Of a DNA stretch of 64,000 nt, positions 1 to 9,171 are shown one piece after another (position 1 is the first letter of the stretch; the number at the start of each line of letters is the position of its first letter). The translations under genes and the position numbers were made by a program. The notes under the pieces were generated by a model. It was not told the origin of the DNA. It searched no databases and saw only the letters and a program-made list of their open reading frames with translations. Source of the DNA: Bradyrhizobium sp. CCGUVB4N (GTDB lineage: Bacteria > Pseudomonadota > Alphaproteobacteria > Rhizobiales > Xanthobacteraceae); NCBI RefSeq assembly GCF_024199945.1, contig NZ_JANADP010000001.1, positions 5,828,001 through 5,892,000 on the forward strand. Direction: 5' to 3'.

Positions 1-1
1 G

Positions 2-544
2 TTGCAGCTCTGCGCCGCAGATACCGACGAATGCAAGCCCTTGGCCGATCAGGCGCGCGAGGTGACCCTCACGCCGGATCTGCTCCAGCAGCTTTACGAG
101 ATCAACAAATACGTCAACGACCGCGTGACCTGGACTAGCGATTCCGAGCTCTACGGAAAAGCTGAACGTTGGGCCTACCCGCTCGACCGAGGCGATTGCG
201 AGGACATGGTTCTGCTCAAACGCCGGCTGCTCGCCAAGGCCGGTTGGCCACAGGGCGCCTTGCTGATCACCATCGTCGAGGAGCGCGGCCAGGAGAAGAC
301 GCGTCACGCGGTGCTGACCGTCCGGTCCGACCGCGGCGAAATGATCCTCGACAACCAGACCCCGGAAATCCTGTTCTGGTACGAGACCAGCTACCGTTAT
401 CTGTCACGGCAGAGCGCCGACGACCCGAATGTCTGGGTGTCCTACGGCGCCGGCCAGACCAAGCCGGCGACCGCGGTAGCGAGTTCGGCTCCGGTTGCGC
501 CCTCGCCCTACCCCCTGCCTCCCCCGTTGGGGATCAAGCCCTAA
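2..544 (+). CDS. Transglutaminase-like cysteine peptidase (BTLCP family), 5' end cut off
   Basis: The reading frame is open to the left edge, so the N-terminus (probably a signal peptide) is missing; the first visible codon, TTG, need not be the start. The visible 180 residues hold the Cys-His-Asp triad expected of the BTLCP/DUF920 family: Cys66 in GDCEDM, His102 in TRHAVLTV and Asp117 in MILDNQT. The family includes the periplasmic adhesin-processing protease LapG, but many rhizobial members have no known substrate. The Pro/Ala-rich tail (about residues 155-180) looks disordered. No LapD-like partner is visible. The family call is firm; a role in processing the giant TpsA farther along is only a guess. 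Confidence 0.85.
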   Translation: MQLCAADTDECKPLADQAREVTLTPDLLQQLYEINKYVNDRVTWTSDSELYGKAERWAYPLDRGDCEDMVLLKRRLLAKAGWPQGALLITIVEERGQEKTRHAVLTVRSDRGEMILDNQTPEILFWYETSYRYLSRQSADDPNVWVSYGAGQTKPATAVASSAPVAPSPYPLPPPLGIKP

Positions 545-579
545 AGCGCGAACGCGGCCCTCCAGGTGCGGATCAAGTT

Positions 580-945
580 TCAGCCCTTCTCGGGACGCCG
601 AGGCCGCGGCTCATGCCGTGCACGAAGTTCCTCTTCGTACTTCAGCTTCTCCAGCAACATGTCAGTAACAAGACGTCGCAATTGGGCGTTTTCGAGCTCC
701 AGTCGCTTGATCGTATCGCCAGACGAGGCATCGCGCGGTCCACCCACGCTGCTCATGATGTCGTTGTCTGCGTCATCCGCCCCCGCATCAGGAGATTTGA
801 TCATCTTCTTCCAGCGGTGATAGGTCATGACACTCACGCCAAGAGCTTTCGATATTTCGCGCTGAGTCTTGCCTCTGGCCACGAGTTGATCTGCCTGGGC
901 CAGCTTGGCCGAAATCTCCTCCGAGGCATGCCTTTTGCCAACCAT
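580..945 (-). CDS. IS3-type OrfA-like helix-turn-helix protein, orphan
   Basis: A 121-residue protein. Its N-terminal half is a transposase-type HTH (residues about 8-48, with KTQREISKALGVSVMTYHRW as the recognition segment). The C-terminal half is a leucine-zipper-like coil (IKRLELENAQLRRLVTDMLL) of the kind found at the end of IS3 OrfA proteins. The ATG at 945 is chosen because GGAGAGGG lies just upstream; an in-frame ATG at 996 lacks this. No OrfB with a DDE domain and no terminal inverted repeats are seen nearby. It is therefore either a relic of an insertion sequence or a domesticated DNA-binding protein. Confidence 0.7.
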   Translation of the reverse strand: MVGKRHASEEISAKLAQADQLVARGKTQREISKALGVSVMTYHRWKKMIKSPDAGADDADNDIMSSVGGPRDASSGDTIKRLELENAQLRRLVTDMLLEKLKYEEELRARHEPRPRRPEKG

Positions 946-1480
946 ATAGTGGCCCTCTCCGGCCGATTCTTGCCCACCAAGAGCTAGTAATCGCAAATCG
1001 TAAACCTTTTCAATAGGCCGACGATACCCCTGGACCAGCTATTCGTCGCATGGCGACCTTGGCGCTGCGATCGCTCGCACGGGGTACATGAGGCGACAAG
1101 CCGAGCAACCAGGGTCAAAATGCCAGACAGGCCACTTAAAACCGTTGCGAGCCCGTTTCGCGACGCATGCTCGCCTCGATATGCGTCGGGCGATCACATC
1201 AACTATCAGTACGATATCGAGCGTCAGGCTCCGGGCATACCATAGCATAGACCGAGCGCGGTCACGCCGGCATCGATTATCCGCGCCGGCCAAGCGGGCA
1301 AGATGAGCCACGGCAAATCAGCCGTCTCGGGCGCTGTCGGAACGGCGCTACTAACGCTCAGAACATCGTCAGCGATCAATAACATCCAAGCCGATCATAT
1401 TCGGCGTGGTGGATTCATGACGTCGAAATTCGTAGAGATCAACCTTGGCAGGAACGATGACCTTGGGCAGATCGGAAATT
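946..1480. other. Gap without a supported gene
   Basis: About 530 bases between the OrfA-like gene and the 3' end of the flippase gene. Short ORFs occur on both strands, but none has a good ribosome binding site, a recognisable domain or a hydrophobic leader. I see no hairpin followed by a T-run. It may be decayed insertion-sequence DNA. Confidence 0.4.
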
Positions 1481-2740
1481 TCAGCGCGTCGCTCTCAGCA
1501 CTTCCTGACCCGAGATCATAGCGGTCACCACGCTGGCAACGACAAGCCCCCAAACGACTCCGGTCAACCCTGACTCCCGTTGCAGGATCAACGCCGAGCC
1601 GAGGAATGCGATCAAGCCTGCGGCCCGGACAAACATAATAGCGCGCGTCCGGTTCAGCGCCAGCAGCGCTCCCGCCATGCCCTGGTTGACGGCTTCGGTC
1701 ACGACCAAGATTGCAAATGGCCACATCAAAGGAGCAGCGGCAACGATCTCGGCTCTCCTGTAGAAGAATTCCAGGACCTGGGCAGGCCATCCGACAAGAA
1801 TGATCGAAAATCCGGATGCGAGAAGCACGAACACTGCCGTCACGGCCGATACGCGCTTGCGCATGGCGTGGCCATCCGATCGGGTCGCAGCTTCGGCAAG
1901 CCGCGGCACGGTCAACTGATTTATGGCAACGTTGATCTGACTGATCGGTGTGACGATGTTGAACAGCGCACGCAGGGCTCCTCCAGCGGCTGGCCCGGCA
2001 AACGTCGCCACAAGCGGAATGACACCCTGGCTGCCGACCCAGGAGATCAAAGACGCGCCCAGCAACCAACGGCTGGACCGGAACACGTCGCGAGCCACCT
2101 CATAGATGGCTGCACGCGAGACGACATCGACCGGTGATATCCGGGCCGCGACACCAAAAATCACAGCTGGAATGCTGGCCGCCGCCCAAACGAAAATCGC
2201 CATCACCGGCGTAAGCCGGTCAAGCAGAACGAGACATGCGAGGAGCCCGAAAATCGTTAACGCATAACTCACGCCGCTCAGCGCGGCGATGTCAACGCGA
2301 TCTTCGATGTAGCAGAGACGACGAACAAATGATTGGAAGCGTTGAACCGGATTTACGACGGCCAGGCAAAGCAGAATTGCGCCGAGCTCCGGCGACCAAT
2401 ACAAGATCGTGATGCCCGCGGCGGCGACGGCAACGCTCGTCAATCCGCCCAATGCTATGCTGATCCACGCGACCGCGCTCCTGAAGTCCCCACGCGGGCC
2501 ACGCACCCGCGTACTGGCGAATGCCGGCAAGGCGTCGTTAATCAGCGCGCCCGTCACGGTCTCGGCCAATATCGAGGTCGTCCAGGCAATGCTGTAATAG
2601 CCAAAACTTTCCAGGGAAACGTGGTTGGCCAGCACGATCGTGAAGAGGAAATTCGACAGGCTCACACAGCCCTGATCAACGAGCGCGAACAGCGCGCGGC
2701 CTTTCCATCGACCGGCGACGCGCAAGGCACTCGTCAGCAT
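1481..2740 (-). CDS. Polysaccharide flippase, Wzx-like (MATE/MOP superfamily)
   Basis: About 419 residues with 12 or so hydrophobic segments starting near residue 17 (ALVDQGCVSLSNFLFTIVLA), the N-terminal pattern of oligosaccharide flippases. It should move undecaprenyl-linked repeat units across the inner membrane. I chose the ATG at 2740, with GGGGGAG five bases upstream; the adjacent ATG at 2743 is equally possible and a longer frame reaches 2881. It lies just downstream of the Wzc-like gene on the same strand (gap about 220 bases), so the two may be co-transcribed. The subfamily is called from topology and context, not from a catalytic motif. Confidence 0.82.
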   Translation of the reverse strand: MLTSALRVAGRWKGRALFALVDQGCVSLSNFLFTIVLANHVSLESFGYYSIAWTTSILAETVTGALINDALPAFASTRVRGPRGDFRSAVAWISIALGGLTSVAVAAAGITILYWSPELGAILLCLAVVNPVQRFQSFVRRLCYIEDRVDIAALSGVSYALTIFGLLACLVLLDRLTPVMAIFVWAAASIPAVIFGVAARISPVDVVSRAAIYEVARDVFRSSRWLLGASLISWVGSQGVIPLVATFAGPAAGGALRALFNIVTPISQINVAINQLTVPRLAEAATRSDGHAMRKRVSAVTAVFVLLASGFSIILVGWPAQVLEFFYRRAEIVAAAPLMWPFAILVVTEAVNQGMAGALLALNRTRAIMFVRAAGLIAFLGSALILQRESGLTGVVWGLVVASVVTAMISGQEVLRATR

Positions 2741-2960
2741 CATTGCTCCCCCACGACCGCGTTGGCCGATGAGGCAGTCCTTAACCGGCCTTTGGAACAG
2801 GTATGCGACAAGCCGGGCTGCTTTCCGAAGAACCGTGTCAGAGTTCGATATTGGCGAGACACAAAGCGCTCGACCGAGCAACGCAGCGACGGGCGCGATC
2901 GGTTGATTTGCCTACAGCAACTGCTGTGCTTCAATGTGACGCCACTCGATCGTCGGTTGC

Positions 2961-5273
2961 TCAGTGGGCGTAGTCGGGTTGCGCGTAGTAGCCGACCACG
3001 TGATGTTCGTGGCGGCGAAATGCGTTCATGTCGACCTTGTTGAGAACGGCTCCCAGCAGCCGGTCGTGAACCTCGGGCGCCGCCAACATCTGCTGTCGAA
3101 CGGCCACCAGGCTGGTCCGTCCCCACTCTATTACGTAGACATAGGAATCGACGAGGCTGGCGCTCGCGCGCACTTCCGTGACAGGCCCCAGCGGAGGCAG
3201 GTCGACGATAATGGTATCGAACTGCTCCCGCAGGCGTGCAATCAGCATTCTGAACGACTCCGAGGCGAGAACCTCCCGCGACGGCGCGAGCGGGGAGCCA
3301 ACAACGGCCGGGAGAAACGCCAGTCCAGTCGTTGCATCGGTGCGCACCGCATCGTCGAGCTCGACCGTTCCGTCCAGGACCTCCAGCAGTCCGTTCCCCT
3401 CCTGTGCACCGGCGACGCGGCTCAACGACGGATTGCGCACATCGATATCTATCAAAATGACCTTCTTACCAGCCTGGGCGATCAATTCGGCAAGATTGCT
3501 CGCCACCGTCGACTTTCCCTCCGCCGCGTAGGTCGACGTGACACCGATGACCTTGCAGGGCTGGCCGCGTCTGCCGATATCCGCTGCCACCTTGATCGAT
3601 CTGATCGCGTTCGCAAATGGCGACAACGGCGCAAAGACGACGAACCGGAAAAATTCGCCTCGTCGGGGCGGCGGATGATTTCCCGCTTCTGCGGCCTTGG
3701 GCCATGACATGCGCCAGCGCCGACGCGGGTGCGGCTGCACACCGTGCATCAACCGCGGCACGACGGCGAGGCAGCTCGTCTGCAAGATCTCATGCACCTG
3801 CCGGGTCGTACGAAATACGCGATCAAGCACTTCCCATGCAACGGCAACGATGACGCTCAACCAGAGCCCAACGAGAATAGAGCCCCCTAGCACAGAGAAC
3901 GTCTTCGGCCCGCTCTTTGGCGCTCGCGGGTTCGCCGGGCTGACGAGGCGGGCCTCGGTGATCGGGAACGACTGCTGTTGAATCGCTTCCATGTAGCGCG
4001 TCAGAAAGTTGTCGTAGATGCTGTGATAGGCTTGAGCGTTGGTTTCGAGCTCCCGTAGACCGATCCGCTCGCGACTGGTCGTGCGGGCGTCCGACACCAT
4101 GTCGGCGAGCTTGGTCTTGAGCGTTTCCTCCCGAGCCTTTGCGATCTCGTAATCGCTCGTGTTGCTCTCCGCGATGCGGCGAAGCTCGGCCCCGATCGAC
4201 TGGCGGATCTGGTACATTTGTTCGCGTAGATTGATCGTGGCCTGGTGGTCATTGCCATAACGGGTCGACAAGAGTCCCTCCCGCGCGGCGAGGTCGAGGT
4301 ACTGGTTGCGCAACCGGATGACGACTTCGCTCTTGATCGATTCCGCCACCCCCGCGTCAGGGATATCCTGCTTCAATATCTCCTGGATGCGATCGACCCG
4401 CGTCTTCGCATCGCTGCTCGCCATGCGAGCGGCGCTCAGCTGGCTTGCCAGGTCCCCCAGCTGCTGCTCCTCGAGGGCGCGCATGCTTGTGCTCGCGCCG
4501 CCCGGCGAGGAGGCGATCCCAATGTCGACGATATTGTTGTTTTGCTTGTAGTCGAGAACCGCGCGATCGACGGCGGTGGCCTGCGTCCGGAGCTCAGTCA
4601 TTCGCTCTTCGAGCCATTTACTGGCTCGTCGCGTCGCCTCGTATTTCGCGTCAAGCTGATCGACGATGTAGGCCTCAACAATGGCATTGGCAATCTCGGC
4701 TGCCTGGGCCGGGCGCCGCGAGGTGAAGGCAACGTCCAGCGCGTAGCTCCGCCCGACACGGGTGATAGCACGCCGACGAAGGAAGCTGTCGAGAGCAACC
4801 GCAATGCGCTCGTCTTCCGAATGGTCCGGGCCCCGCATGTCGTCGCCGCCGAACAGCCAAATGGAGGGCGTCAAGAGCGGGCGCCAGAGCCCTGCCCGCA
4901 CGAATTCAGGATCGTCCATGAGGTGCAGGTCCCTGACGACGGACTTGGCGACCTTGTCGGACTTGAGCAACTCGACCTGGGATTCCACCTGGGCGGTGTC
5001 AAGCGGGACATCGGCCGGTGAGGGCTGCAGCGCCCGTAGCTTGCTGGAGTCGATCATCAGCACCGCATGGGCGGTGTACTCGGCCGGAGCCGTCAACAGA
5101 TAGACAAGACCAATGCCGGTAGCGAGCCCGGTCACGATCGCGAATATCATGTAGCGGCGCCGGAGAAAGCCGCTGATCCGCTCGACGAGGTCGGAAATGG
5201 ACACGGATAGGCCCGCCAGCTCGCGCTCGGACAGATCAGCCCCTCTCTCGTGCAAGTGCGTTCGGGTATCCAT
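2961..5273 (-). CDS. Polysaccharide co-polymerase with BY-kinase domain (Wzc/ExoP/GumC type)
   Basis: About 770 residues controlling polymer length and export at the inner membrane. The N-terminal Wzz domain has a first membrane helix (RRRYMIFAIVTGLATGIGLV), a long periplasmic coiled-coil region and a second helix (FSVLGGSILVGLWLSVIVAV). The cytoplasmic C-terminal third is a tyrosine kinase: Walker A-like TYAAEGKST, Walker A' VILIDIDVRNP and Walker B IIVDLPPLGP. The tail GYYAQPDYAH carries a short tyrosine cluster, probably autophosphorylated. Kinase and membrane parts are in one chain. The start is uncertain: the frame is open to 5342, with a GTG at 5321 as another option; 5273 gives the most conventional N-terminus. 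A cluster of palindromes lies directly upstream. Confidence 0.92.
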   Translation of the reverse strand: MDTRTHLHERGADLSERELAGLSVSISDLVERISGFLRRRYMIFAIVTGLATGIGLVYLLTAPAEYTAHAVLMIDSSKLRALQPSPADVPLDTAQVESQVELLKSDKVAKSVVRDLHLMDDPEFVRAGLWRPLLTPSIWLFGGDDMRGPDHSEDERIAVALDSFLRRRAITRVGRSYALDVAFTSRRPAQAAEIANAIVEAYIVDQLDAKYEATRRASKWLEERMTELRTQATAVDRAVLDYKQNNNIVDIGIASSPGGASTSMRALEEQQLGDLASQLSAARMASSDAKTRVDRIQEILKQDIPDAGVAESIKSEVVIRLRNQYLDLAAREGLLSTRYGNDHQATINLREQMYQIRQSIGAELRRIAESNTSDYEIAKAREETLKTKLADMVSDARTTSRERIGLRELETNAQAYHSIYDNFLTRYMEAIQQQSFPITEARLVSPANPRAPKSGPKTFSVLGGSILVGLWLSVIVAVAWEVLDRVFRTTRQVHEILQTSCLAVVPRLMHGVQPHPRRRWRMSWPKAAEAGNHPPPRRGEFFRFVVFAPLSPFANAIRSIKVAADIGRRGQPCKVIGVTSTYAAEGKSTVASNLAELIAQAGKKVILIDIDVRNPSLSRVAGAQEGNGLLEVLDGTVELDDAVRTDATTGLAFLPAVVGSPLAPSREVLASESFRMLIARLREQFDTIIVDLPPLGPVTEVRASASLVDSYVYVIEWGRTSLVAVRQQMLAAPEVHDRLLGAVLNKVDMNAFRRHEHHVVGYYAQPDYAH

Positions 5274-5340
5274 GTTTGCAGAGTCCAGATTCCGTTGCGC
5301 TCGCAGGGAACCACTCGCAGTCACCCCTCCCCCCACTGAC

Positions 5341-5386
5341 ATGATAGCTTTACAGTATCATGACGTCATACCTTATCATCATGATA
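5341..5386. promoter_or_regulatory. Cluster of TATCAT/ATGATA palindromes between Wzc-like and Wzy-like genes
   Basis: Within 46 bases there are ATGATA (5341), TATCAT (5356) running into the palindrome ATGACGTCAT, and the 13-base palindrome TATCATCATGATA (5374-5386). They sit in an AT-rich gap upstream of both divergent genes. The half-site recurs in four other gaps of this window. It could be an operator or partly a -10-like element; the binding protein is unknown. Confidence 0.4.
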
Positions 5387-5414
5387 GGGCTTCAAACGCG
5401 CACGGCGGGTCATC

Positions 5415-5427
5415 ATGTTGATAACAT
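5415..5427. promoter_or_regulatory. ATGTT-N3-AACAT inverted repeat
   Basis: ATGTTGATAACAT is an inverted repeat with five-base arms and a three-base centre, 64 bases before the first possible start of the Wzy-like gene. A similar arrangement appears upstream of the giant TpsA gene and upstream of 56416. An operator function is inferred only from position and recurrence. Confidence 0.3.
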
Positions 5428-5490
5428 TACCGACTACGCTTGCCGGCGCTCGATCAAGCCTGATGGAAACCCCGAACAGGCCCCGAAACG

Positions 5491-6840
5491 ATGCTGAAAG
5501 GCGACCATGCCTGCGAGTGGGAATTTGCTGGAAACAACCGGATGAGAGGCCGCGACCAAGCATCCAGGCTCGAGGTGTATTTCGCCACCGCCCTGCTCGT
5601 CTTTTCTTCCGGAGTGGTATACGTCGCATTCTTGCCGGACCCTGCTGGCGAAACATTCGTCGCAGCCGGTGAGTCCGTTGTGTACGGGGCGTTATGGGCA
5701 GCTGGATACCTTGTATTGGCCTTGTTCGTCGGCATGCACTTCCGCGGTGTTCTAACGGTATTCACGACGCATTGGCCGATGCTGGTCTTACTCTTTGCGC
5801 ACCTACTGCCGGAACTCATCGAATCTCATTCCTGGCCACGTCTCGTGCTGCTGTTTGCCACCGTGACGTTTTGCGCATGGATGGCGTCTCGCTTTTCTCC
5901 GCGCCAGATGATTGTCACGCTAACCTACGTCCTGCCGATCGTGATCATCATCCATTCCTTGAGCCCAATCGTGAATACGACTTACGAAGCTGATCTGGCC
6001 GAACGGGAAACCCTTATCGGCTCTATAGCCTATGCCGGCCTGTTTTCACACAAACAGCAGGCGGCAATGACATTCAGCATCTCATTCATTTTCTACACGT
6101 TGCTGATCTTTGCATCGCGGGTTTCCTGGCAATGGAACTTGCTGGGCGCTGCGACGAGCCTTCTTTTTCTCCTTCTCAGCGGATCGGCGAACGGGATCGT
6201 GGTGACCTTGGTGACGCTCGACGTCTCGCTGTGTCTGTGGGCGCTCATAAGAAACAGGACATACCTCTTCTATGTCAGCGCGTTCACTTCCATCGTCATG
6301 GCGACGTTGCTGTATGTCCAATCAGACCTGCTGTTCGGAGCGCTGGACCGCTCGTCTGATCTGACCGGGCGGACGACCCTGTGGGAGCAATGGCCTGGAT
6401 TCTTCTATGACCGCCTGCTCACCGGGTACGGCTACTCTGGCTTCTTTGTAGAAGACGGCCCGGCCGAACGACTGTGGGCCCTGGATGACTATTTCCGTGC
6501 CCCGAACTTCCACAATTCATTTCTCGATGTCGGCATAGCGGCGGGCGCACCCGGTTTGCTTTCGCTGCTGCTGATTTTGTTGTTCGGTCTCATCGGCACC
6601 TGCTCGGCGGCCTGCAGGTCTCGCCGGTCGTTCGTCGTGATCTTTTTTGCACTGTTCCTGGCGGCCTGCCTGTTCGGAATAGGCGATGGCTCGCTGTTGG
6701 TTCACAATAACTTCGTTACGATCTGTTTCGTTACGATCTATTTCAAGTTCGGGATCAAGTTGCGCGCGCGGATCACCCCTGAATTTGCAATTCCACTTCG
6801 ACGAGAGGACGCATGGCCGCTTCCGCGCGCGGCGGAGTGA
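5491..6840 (+). CDS. O-antigen ligase/polymerase-type membrane protein (Wzy-like)
   Basis: A 449-residue integral membrane protein with about ten hydrophobic segments and one large periplasmic loop in the second half (about residues 270-345, from LDRSSDLTGRTTLWEQWPGF to HNSFLDVGI). That loop, with its R-x-x-LWE motif and an NFHNSFLD segment, is typical of the Wzy_C/WaaL superfamily. It should polymerise lipid-linked repeats in the periplasm. An internal ATG at 5542 is an alternative start. It is divergent from the Wzc-like gene and first in the (+) run that continues to 12222. Polymerase rather than ligase is inferred from the exopolysaccharide context. Confidence 0.85.
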   Translation: MLKGDHACEWEFAGNNRMRGRDQASRLEVYFATALLVFSSGVVYVAFLPDPAGETFVAAGESVVYGALWAAGYLVLALFVGMHFRGVLTVFTTHWPMLVLLFAHLLPELIESHSWPRLVLLFATVTFCAWMASRFSPRQMIVTLTYVLPIVIIIHSLSPIVNTTYEADLAERETLIGSIAYAGLFSHKQQAAMTFSISFIFYTLLIFASRVSWQWNLLGAATSLLFLLLSGSANGIVVTLVTLDVSLCLWALIRNRTYLFYVSAFTSIVMATLLYVQSDLLFGALDRSSDLTGRTTLWEQWPGFFYDRLLTGYGYSGFFVEDGPAERLWALDDYFRAPNFHNSFLDVGIAAGAPGLLSLLLILLFGLIGTCSAACRSRRSFVVIFFALFLAACLFGIGDGSLLVHNNFVTICFVTIYFKFGIKLRARITPEFAIPLRREDAWPLPRAAE

Positions 6841-6956
6841 AGCAACACGACATCGCGGACGAGGCCAACGACGGATTGATTGTCCGCGAAGAGCGAGCGC
6901 TTTCAGGCTGGGATGAGCCACATTTCGAGGCCAAGCCGAGTGAAGCATGGATGTAG
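6813..6956 (+). CDS. Small 47-residue ORF inside the exopolysaccharide operon
   Basis: An ATG at 6813 preceded by GAGAGGA at good spacing opens a 47-residue frame. It overlaps the last 28 bases of the Wzy-like gene and ends 10 bases before the GTG of the oxidoreductase. The predicted peptide is acidic and soluble (it contains IADEANDGLIVREE and ends in AKPSEAWM). It has no signal peptide or family I recognise. Its position and ribosome binding site favour real translation, perhaps only as a coupling ORF. Confidence 0.4.
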   Translation: MAASARGGVKQHDIADEANDGLIVREERALSGWDEPHFEAKPSEAWM

Positions 6957-6966
6957 GGACTAGAGC

Positions 6967-8097
6967 GTGCGCCGGCAGCAGTTCGTAGTAGTGGGCGGAG
7001 GATTCTTCGGTTTGTATCTATCCGAATTTCTTGCCCTAAATGGCCATGCGGTCCTGCTTTGCGAGCGCGAGCCCGATTTCATGCGGCGGGCGTCACATAA
7101 CAACCAGGCCAGGGTTCACAACGGCTACCATTATCCGCGAAGCGTTCTGACCGCGCTGAGATCTCGTGTATCGTTCCCTCGTTTCGTGGCCGAGTTTCGG
7201 GATTGTGTTGTTTCCGATTTTCACTCGTTCTATCTGATCGGCTCGAAACTCGGCAAAGTGACCCCAGCGCAGTTCGCGAAGTTTTGCGAGAGGATCGGGG
7301 CACCATACGAAGTTGCTCCGAACTGGCTGCGGAGCCTGACCAATCCGAATTTCATCGAGGCATGTTTCTCTGCTGTGGAATACGCCTTCAACGCCGACGC
7401 TCTGCGGTCAGTCATGCACCGCCGCATCGCGTCGGCCGGCGTCGAATGGCGGCTGCAGACCACAGTCGAGAAGGTGCGCATCGAAAGGGACCGCCTGGCA
7501 GCGACCATTCGAAATGCCGATGGCTCGACCGAGGACGTCATAGCCGATCAGATATTCAATTGCGCTTATTCCAACATCAATCATTTGCTGACTAATTCTG
7601 CGCTTCCCGCGATCGCACTCAAGCACGAAATGACCGAGATGTGCATCGTTCAGGTTCCCGAGGTGCTCCAGAACGTCGGGGTCACCGTGATGTGTGGTCC
7701 ATTCTTCTCGGTGATGCCGTTTCCTCCGCTGGCGCGGCATTCATTCAGTCACGTGCGATACACGCCTCGCTACGAGTGCTTCGAGGAACCAGGTGGTGAT
7801 CCGACCAGGCTCTGGACCGCGAAGCCGTCTGCTAGCTCCTGGGAATTCATGCGCCGCGACGCCGCTCGGCACATGCCCATCCTCGGTGACTGCCGCCATG
7901 AAGACTCGCTGTGGGAAGTCAAGACCGTGTTGCCTCGGAGTGAAACCGATGACTCCAGGCCAATCCTCTTCCGTCCCAATCACGGCCTCCCAGGGTTGCA
8001 CAGCATACTCGGGGGCAAGATCGACAATGTCTACGATGTGATTTCAGTCATTGAAGCGCAGGGCCTCGTGACACGAACCGGGAGCACGCAGCGGTGA
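6967..8097 (+). CDS. FAD-dependent oxidoreductase (DAO-like)
   Basis: A 376-residue flavoprotein with an N-terminal dinucleotide fold, VVVGGGFFGLYLSEFLALNG (residues about 7-26), ending in the adenine-ribose binding acidic residue of LLCERE. The segment RVHNGYHYPRS (about residues 49-59) is a strong landmark of a subgroup seen in polysaccharide loci. The start is GTG. The stop overlaps the GTG of the next gene by four bases, so translation is probably coupled. No signal peptide is seen, so it is cytoplasmic. It may oxidise a sugar or lipid-linked intermediate. The substrate cannot be read from the sequence, and it lacks the full UDP-galactopyranose mutase signature. Confidence 0.8.
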   Translation: MRRQQFVVVGGGFFGLYLSEFLALNGHAVLLCEREPDFMRRASHNNQARVHNGYHYPRSVLTALRSRVSFPRFVAEFRDCVVSDFHSFYLIGSKLGKVTPAQFAKFCERIGAPYEVAPNWLRSLTNPNFIEACFSAVEYAFNADALRSVMHRRIASAGVEWRLQTTVEKVRIERDRLAATIRNADGSTEDVIADQIFNCAYSNINHLLTNSALPAIALKHEMTEMCIVQVPEVLQNVGVTVMCGPFFSVMPFPPLARHSFSHVRYTPRYECFEEPGGDPTRLWTAKPSASSWEFMRRDAARHMPILGDCRHEDSLWEVKTVLPRSETDDSRPILFRPNHGLPGLHSILGGKIDNVYDVISVIEAQGLVTRTGSTQR

Positions 8098-9101
8098 AAA
8101 GTGACGCCTTCGTTTCCGTCATCATCATCGTCGAGCGCCCGGATGACTCTTTGAGGAGCGGCGTGGCGGCGGTATGGGACGAACTTAATACGCGGTATTC
8201 GGATTATGAGCTCATCCTGATCGTACAAGGACCGGCGCGGCGTCTCGTCGACGCCCGCCTCGCCGATATTCTTGCCACAACACCGAGTCTTCGCCTCATT
8301 CAACTGGCCTACGCGGTGGACTACGAAGTCGCCTGCAGCGCTGGGATCGACAACGCCATCGGCGATTTCGTTGTCATTTTTGATCCGATCGTCGACCGCC
8401 TGCAGTCGATCAGCGATGGGGTCGTCGCCTGTCAGAAGGGGACCGACATCATCATTGGCGTCAACAGCCGCCCGCTGCCGCCGCTCTATGGTTTGACGCG
8501 CAGCTTGGCCAGCCGACTGCTCGCCGCAATCGATTACCAAATCCCGGCGAATGCGACTGGATTTCGTTGCGTGAGCCGGCGAGCGATCAACGCTGTCATC
8601 GAAACCGGTCGGTTCCACCATCAGTTCGCCCAACGCCTCCAGAAGACCGGCTACTCGTCAGAAGCGCTGGTTTATGAAACCAAAGTCGACGTTCATCGGC
8701 AGCGATCGCTGTTCCGCGCGGCCAGGAGATTTCTCCGCCTGCTCGTCTTCAATTCGTCACGACCTCTGCGGTGGATGTCGGGCGTCGGGCTGCTAGGAAG
8801 CTTTCTGGGCTTTTCCTTTGCTGTCTACGTTTTGCTCGTCCGCCTCTTGAAGCGCGGCGTGGTCGAAGGTTGGACGACGACGGTCCTCTTCTTGTCAGTG
8901 CAGTTCATGCTGTTGTTCGTCATTCTCGCTTTCATCAGCGAATACCTCAGTCGTTTGCTCGAGGAGCAACGGGGGACGAGCGACTACGCCGTCATATATG
9001 AGAAGCACAGTCCGGTTGGGCTCGGCGACGCACGGGTAAACGTCCTGTCGCAATCGACGTCTACGGAAATCAATGAGGTTCAGACGGCAATCGGTGCATA
9101 G
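8094..9101 (+). CDS. GT2 glycosyltransferase with C-terminal membrane helices (GtrB/DPM1-like)
   Basis: 335 residues. The N-terminal 230 form a GT-A fold starting VSVIIIVERPDDSL, with the acidic motif VVIFDPIVDRLQS near residue 100. The C-terminus has two membrane helices (GVGLLGSFLGFSFAVYVLLV and TVLFLSVQFMLLFVILAFI) and a basic tail, the topology of polyprenyl-phosphate sugar synthases such as GtrB/ArnC. The motif FDP replaces the more usual DxD, so the exact metal site is unclear. With the GtrA-family protein encoded two kilobases on, it probably makes a lipid-linked sugar that GtrA helps flip. It starts at a GTG overlapping the previous stop. Confidence 0.85.
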   Translation: MKSDAFVSVIIIVERPDDSLRSGVAAVWDELNTRYSDYELILIVQGPARRLVDARLADILATTPSLRLIQLAYAVDYEVACSAGIDNAIGDFVVIFDPIVDRLQSISDGVVACQKGTDIIIGVNSRPLPPLYGLTRSLASRLLAAIDYQIPANATGFRCVSRRAINAVIETGRFHHQFAQRLQKTGYSSEALVYETKVDVHRQRSLFRAARRFLRLLVFNSSRPLRWMSGVGLLGSFLGFSFAVYVLLVRLLKRGVVEGWTTTVLFLSVQFMLLFVILAFISEYLSRLLEEQRGTSDYAVIYEKHSPVGLGDARVNVLSQSTSTEINEVQTAIGA

Positions 9102-9171
9102 CTCGTTTGGACAATGTGAGGTCCTGGCTTGTGGATCTGGATTTGAAAGCGGCGCAAGGCGCGGAGAGCGA

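Noticed and set aside
2..544. A LapG/LapD/LapA adhesin-release system with the BTLCP peptidase
   Set aside because: No LapD-type receptor or type I secretion genes are present, and the giant protein here has a TPS domain rather than the repeats and C-terminal signal of a type I adhesin.
580..1480. A complete insertion sequence
   Set aside because: Only an OrfA-like gene is seen; there is no DDE transposase frame, terminal repeats or target duplication.
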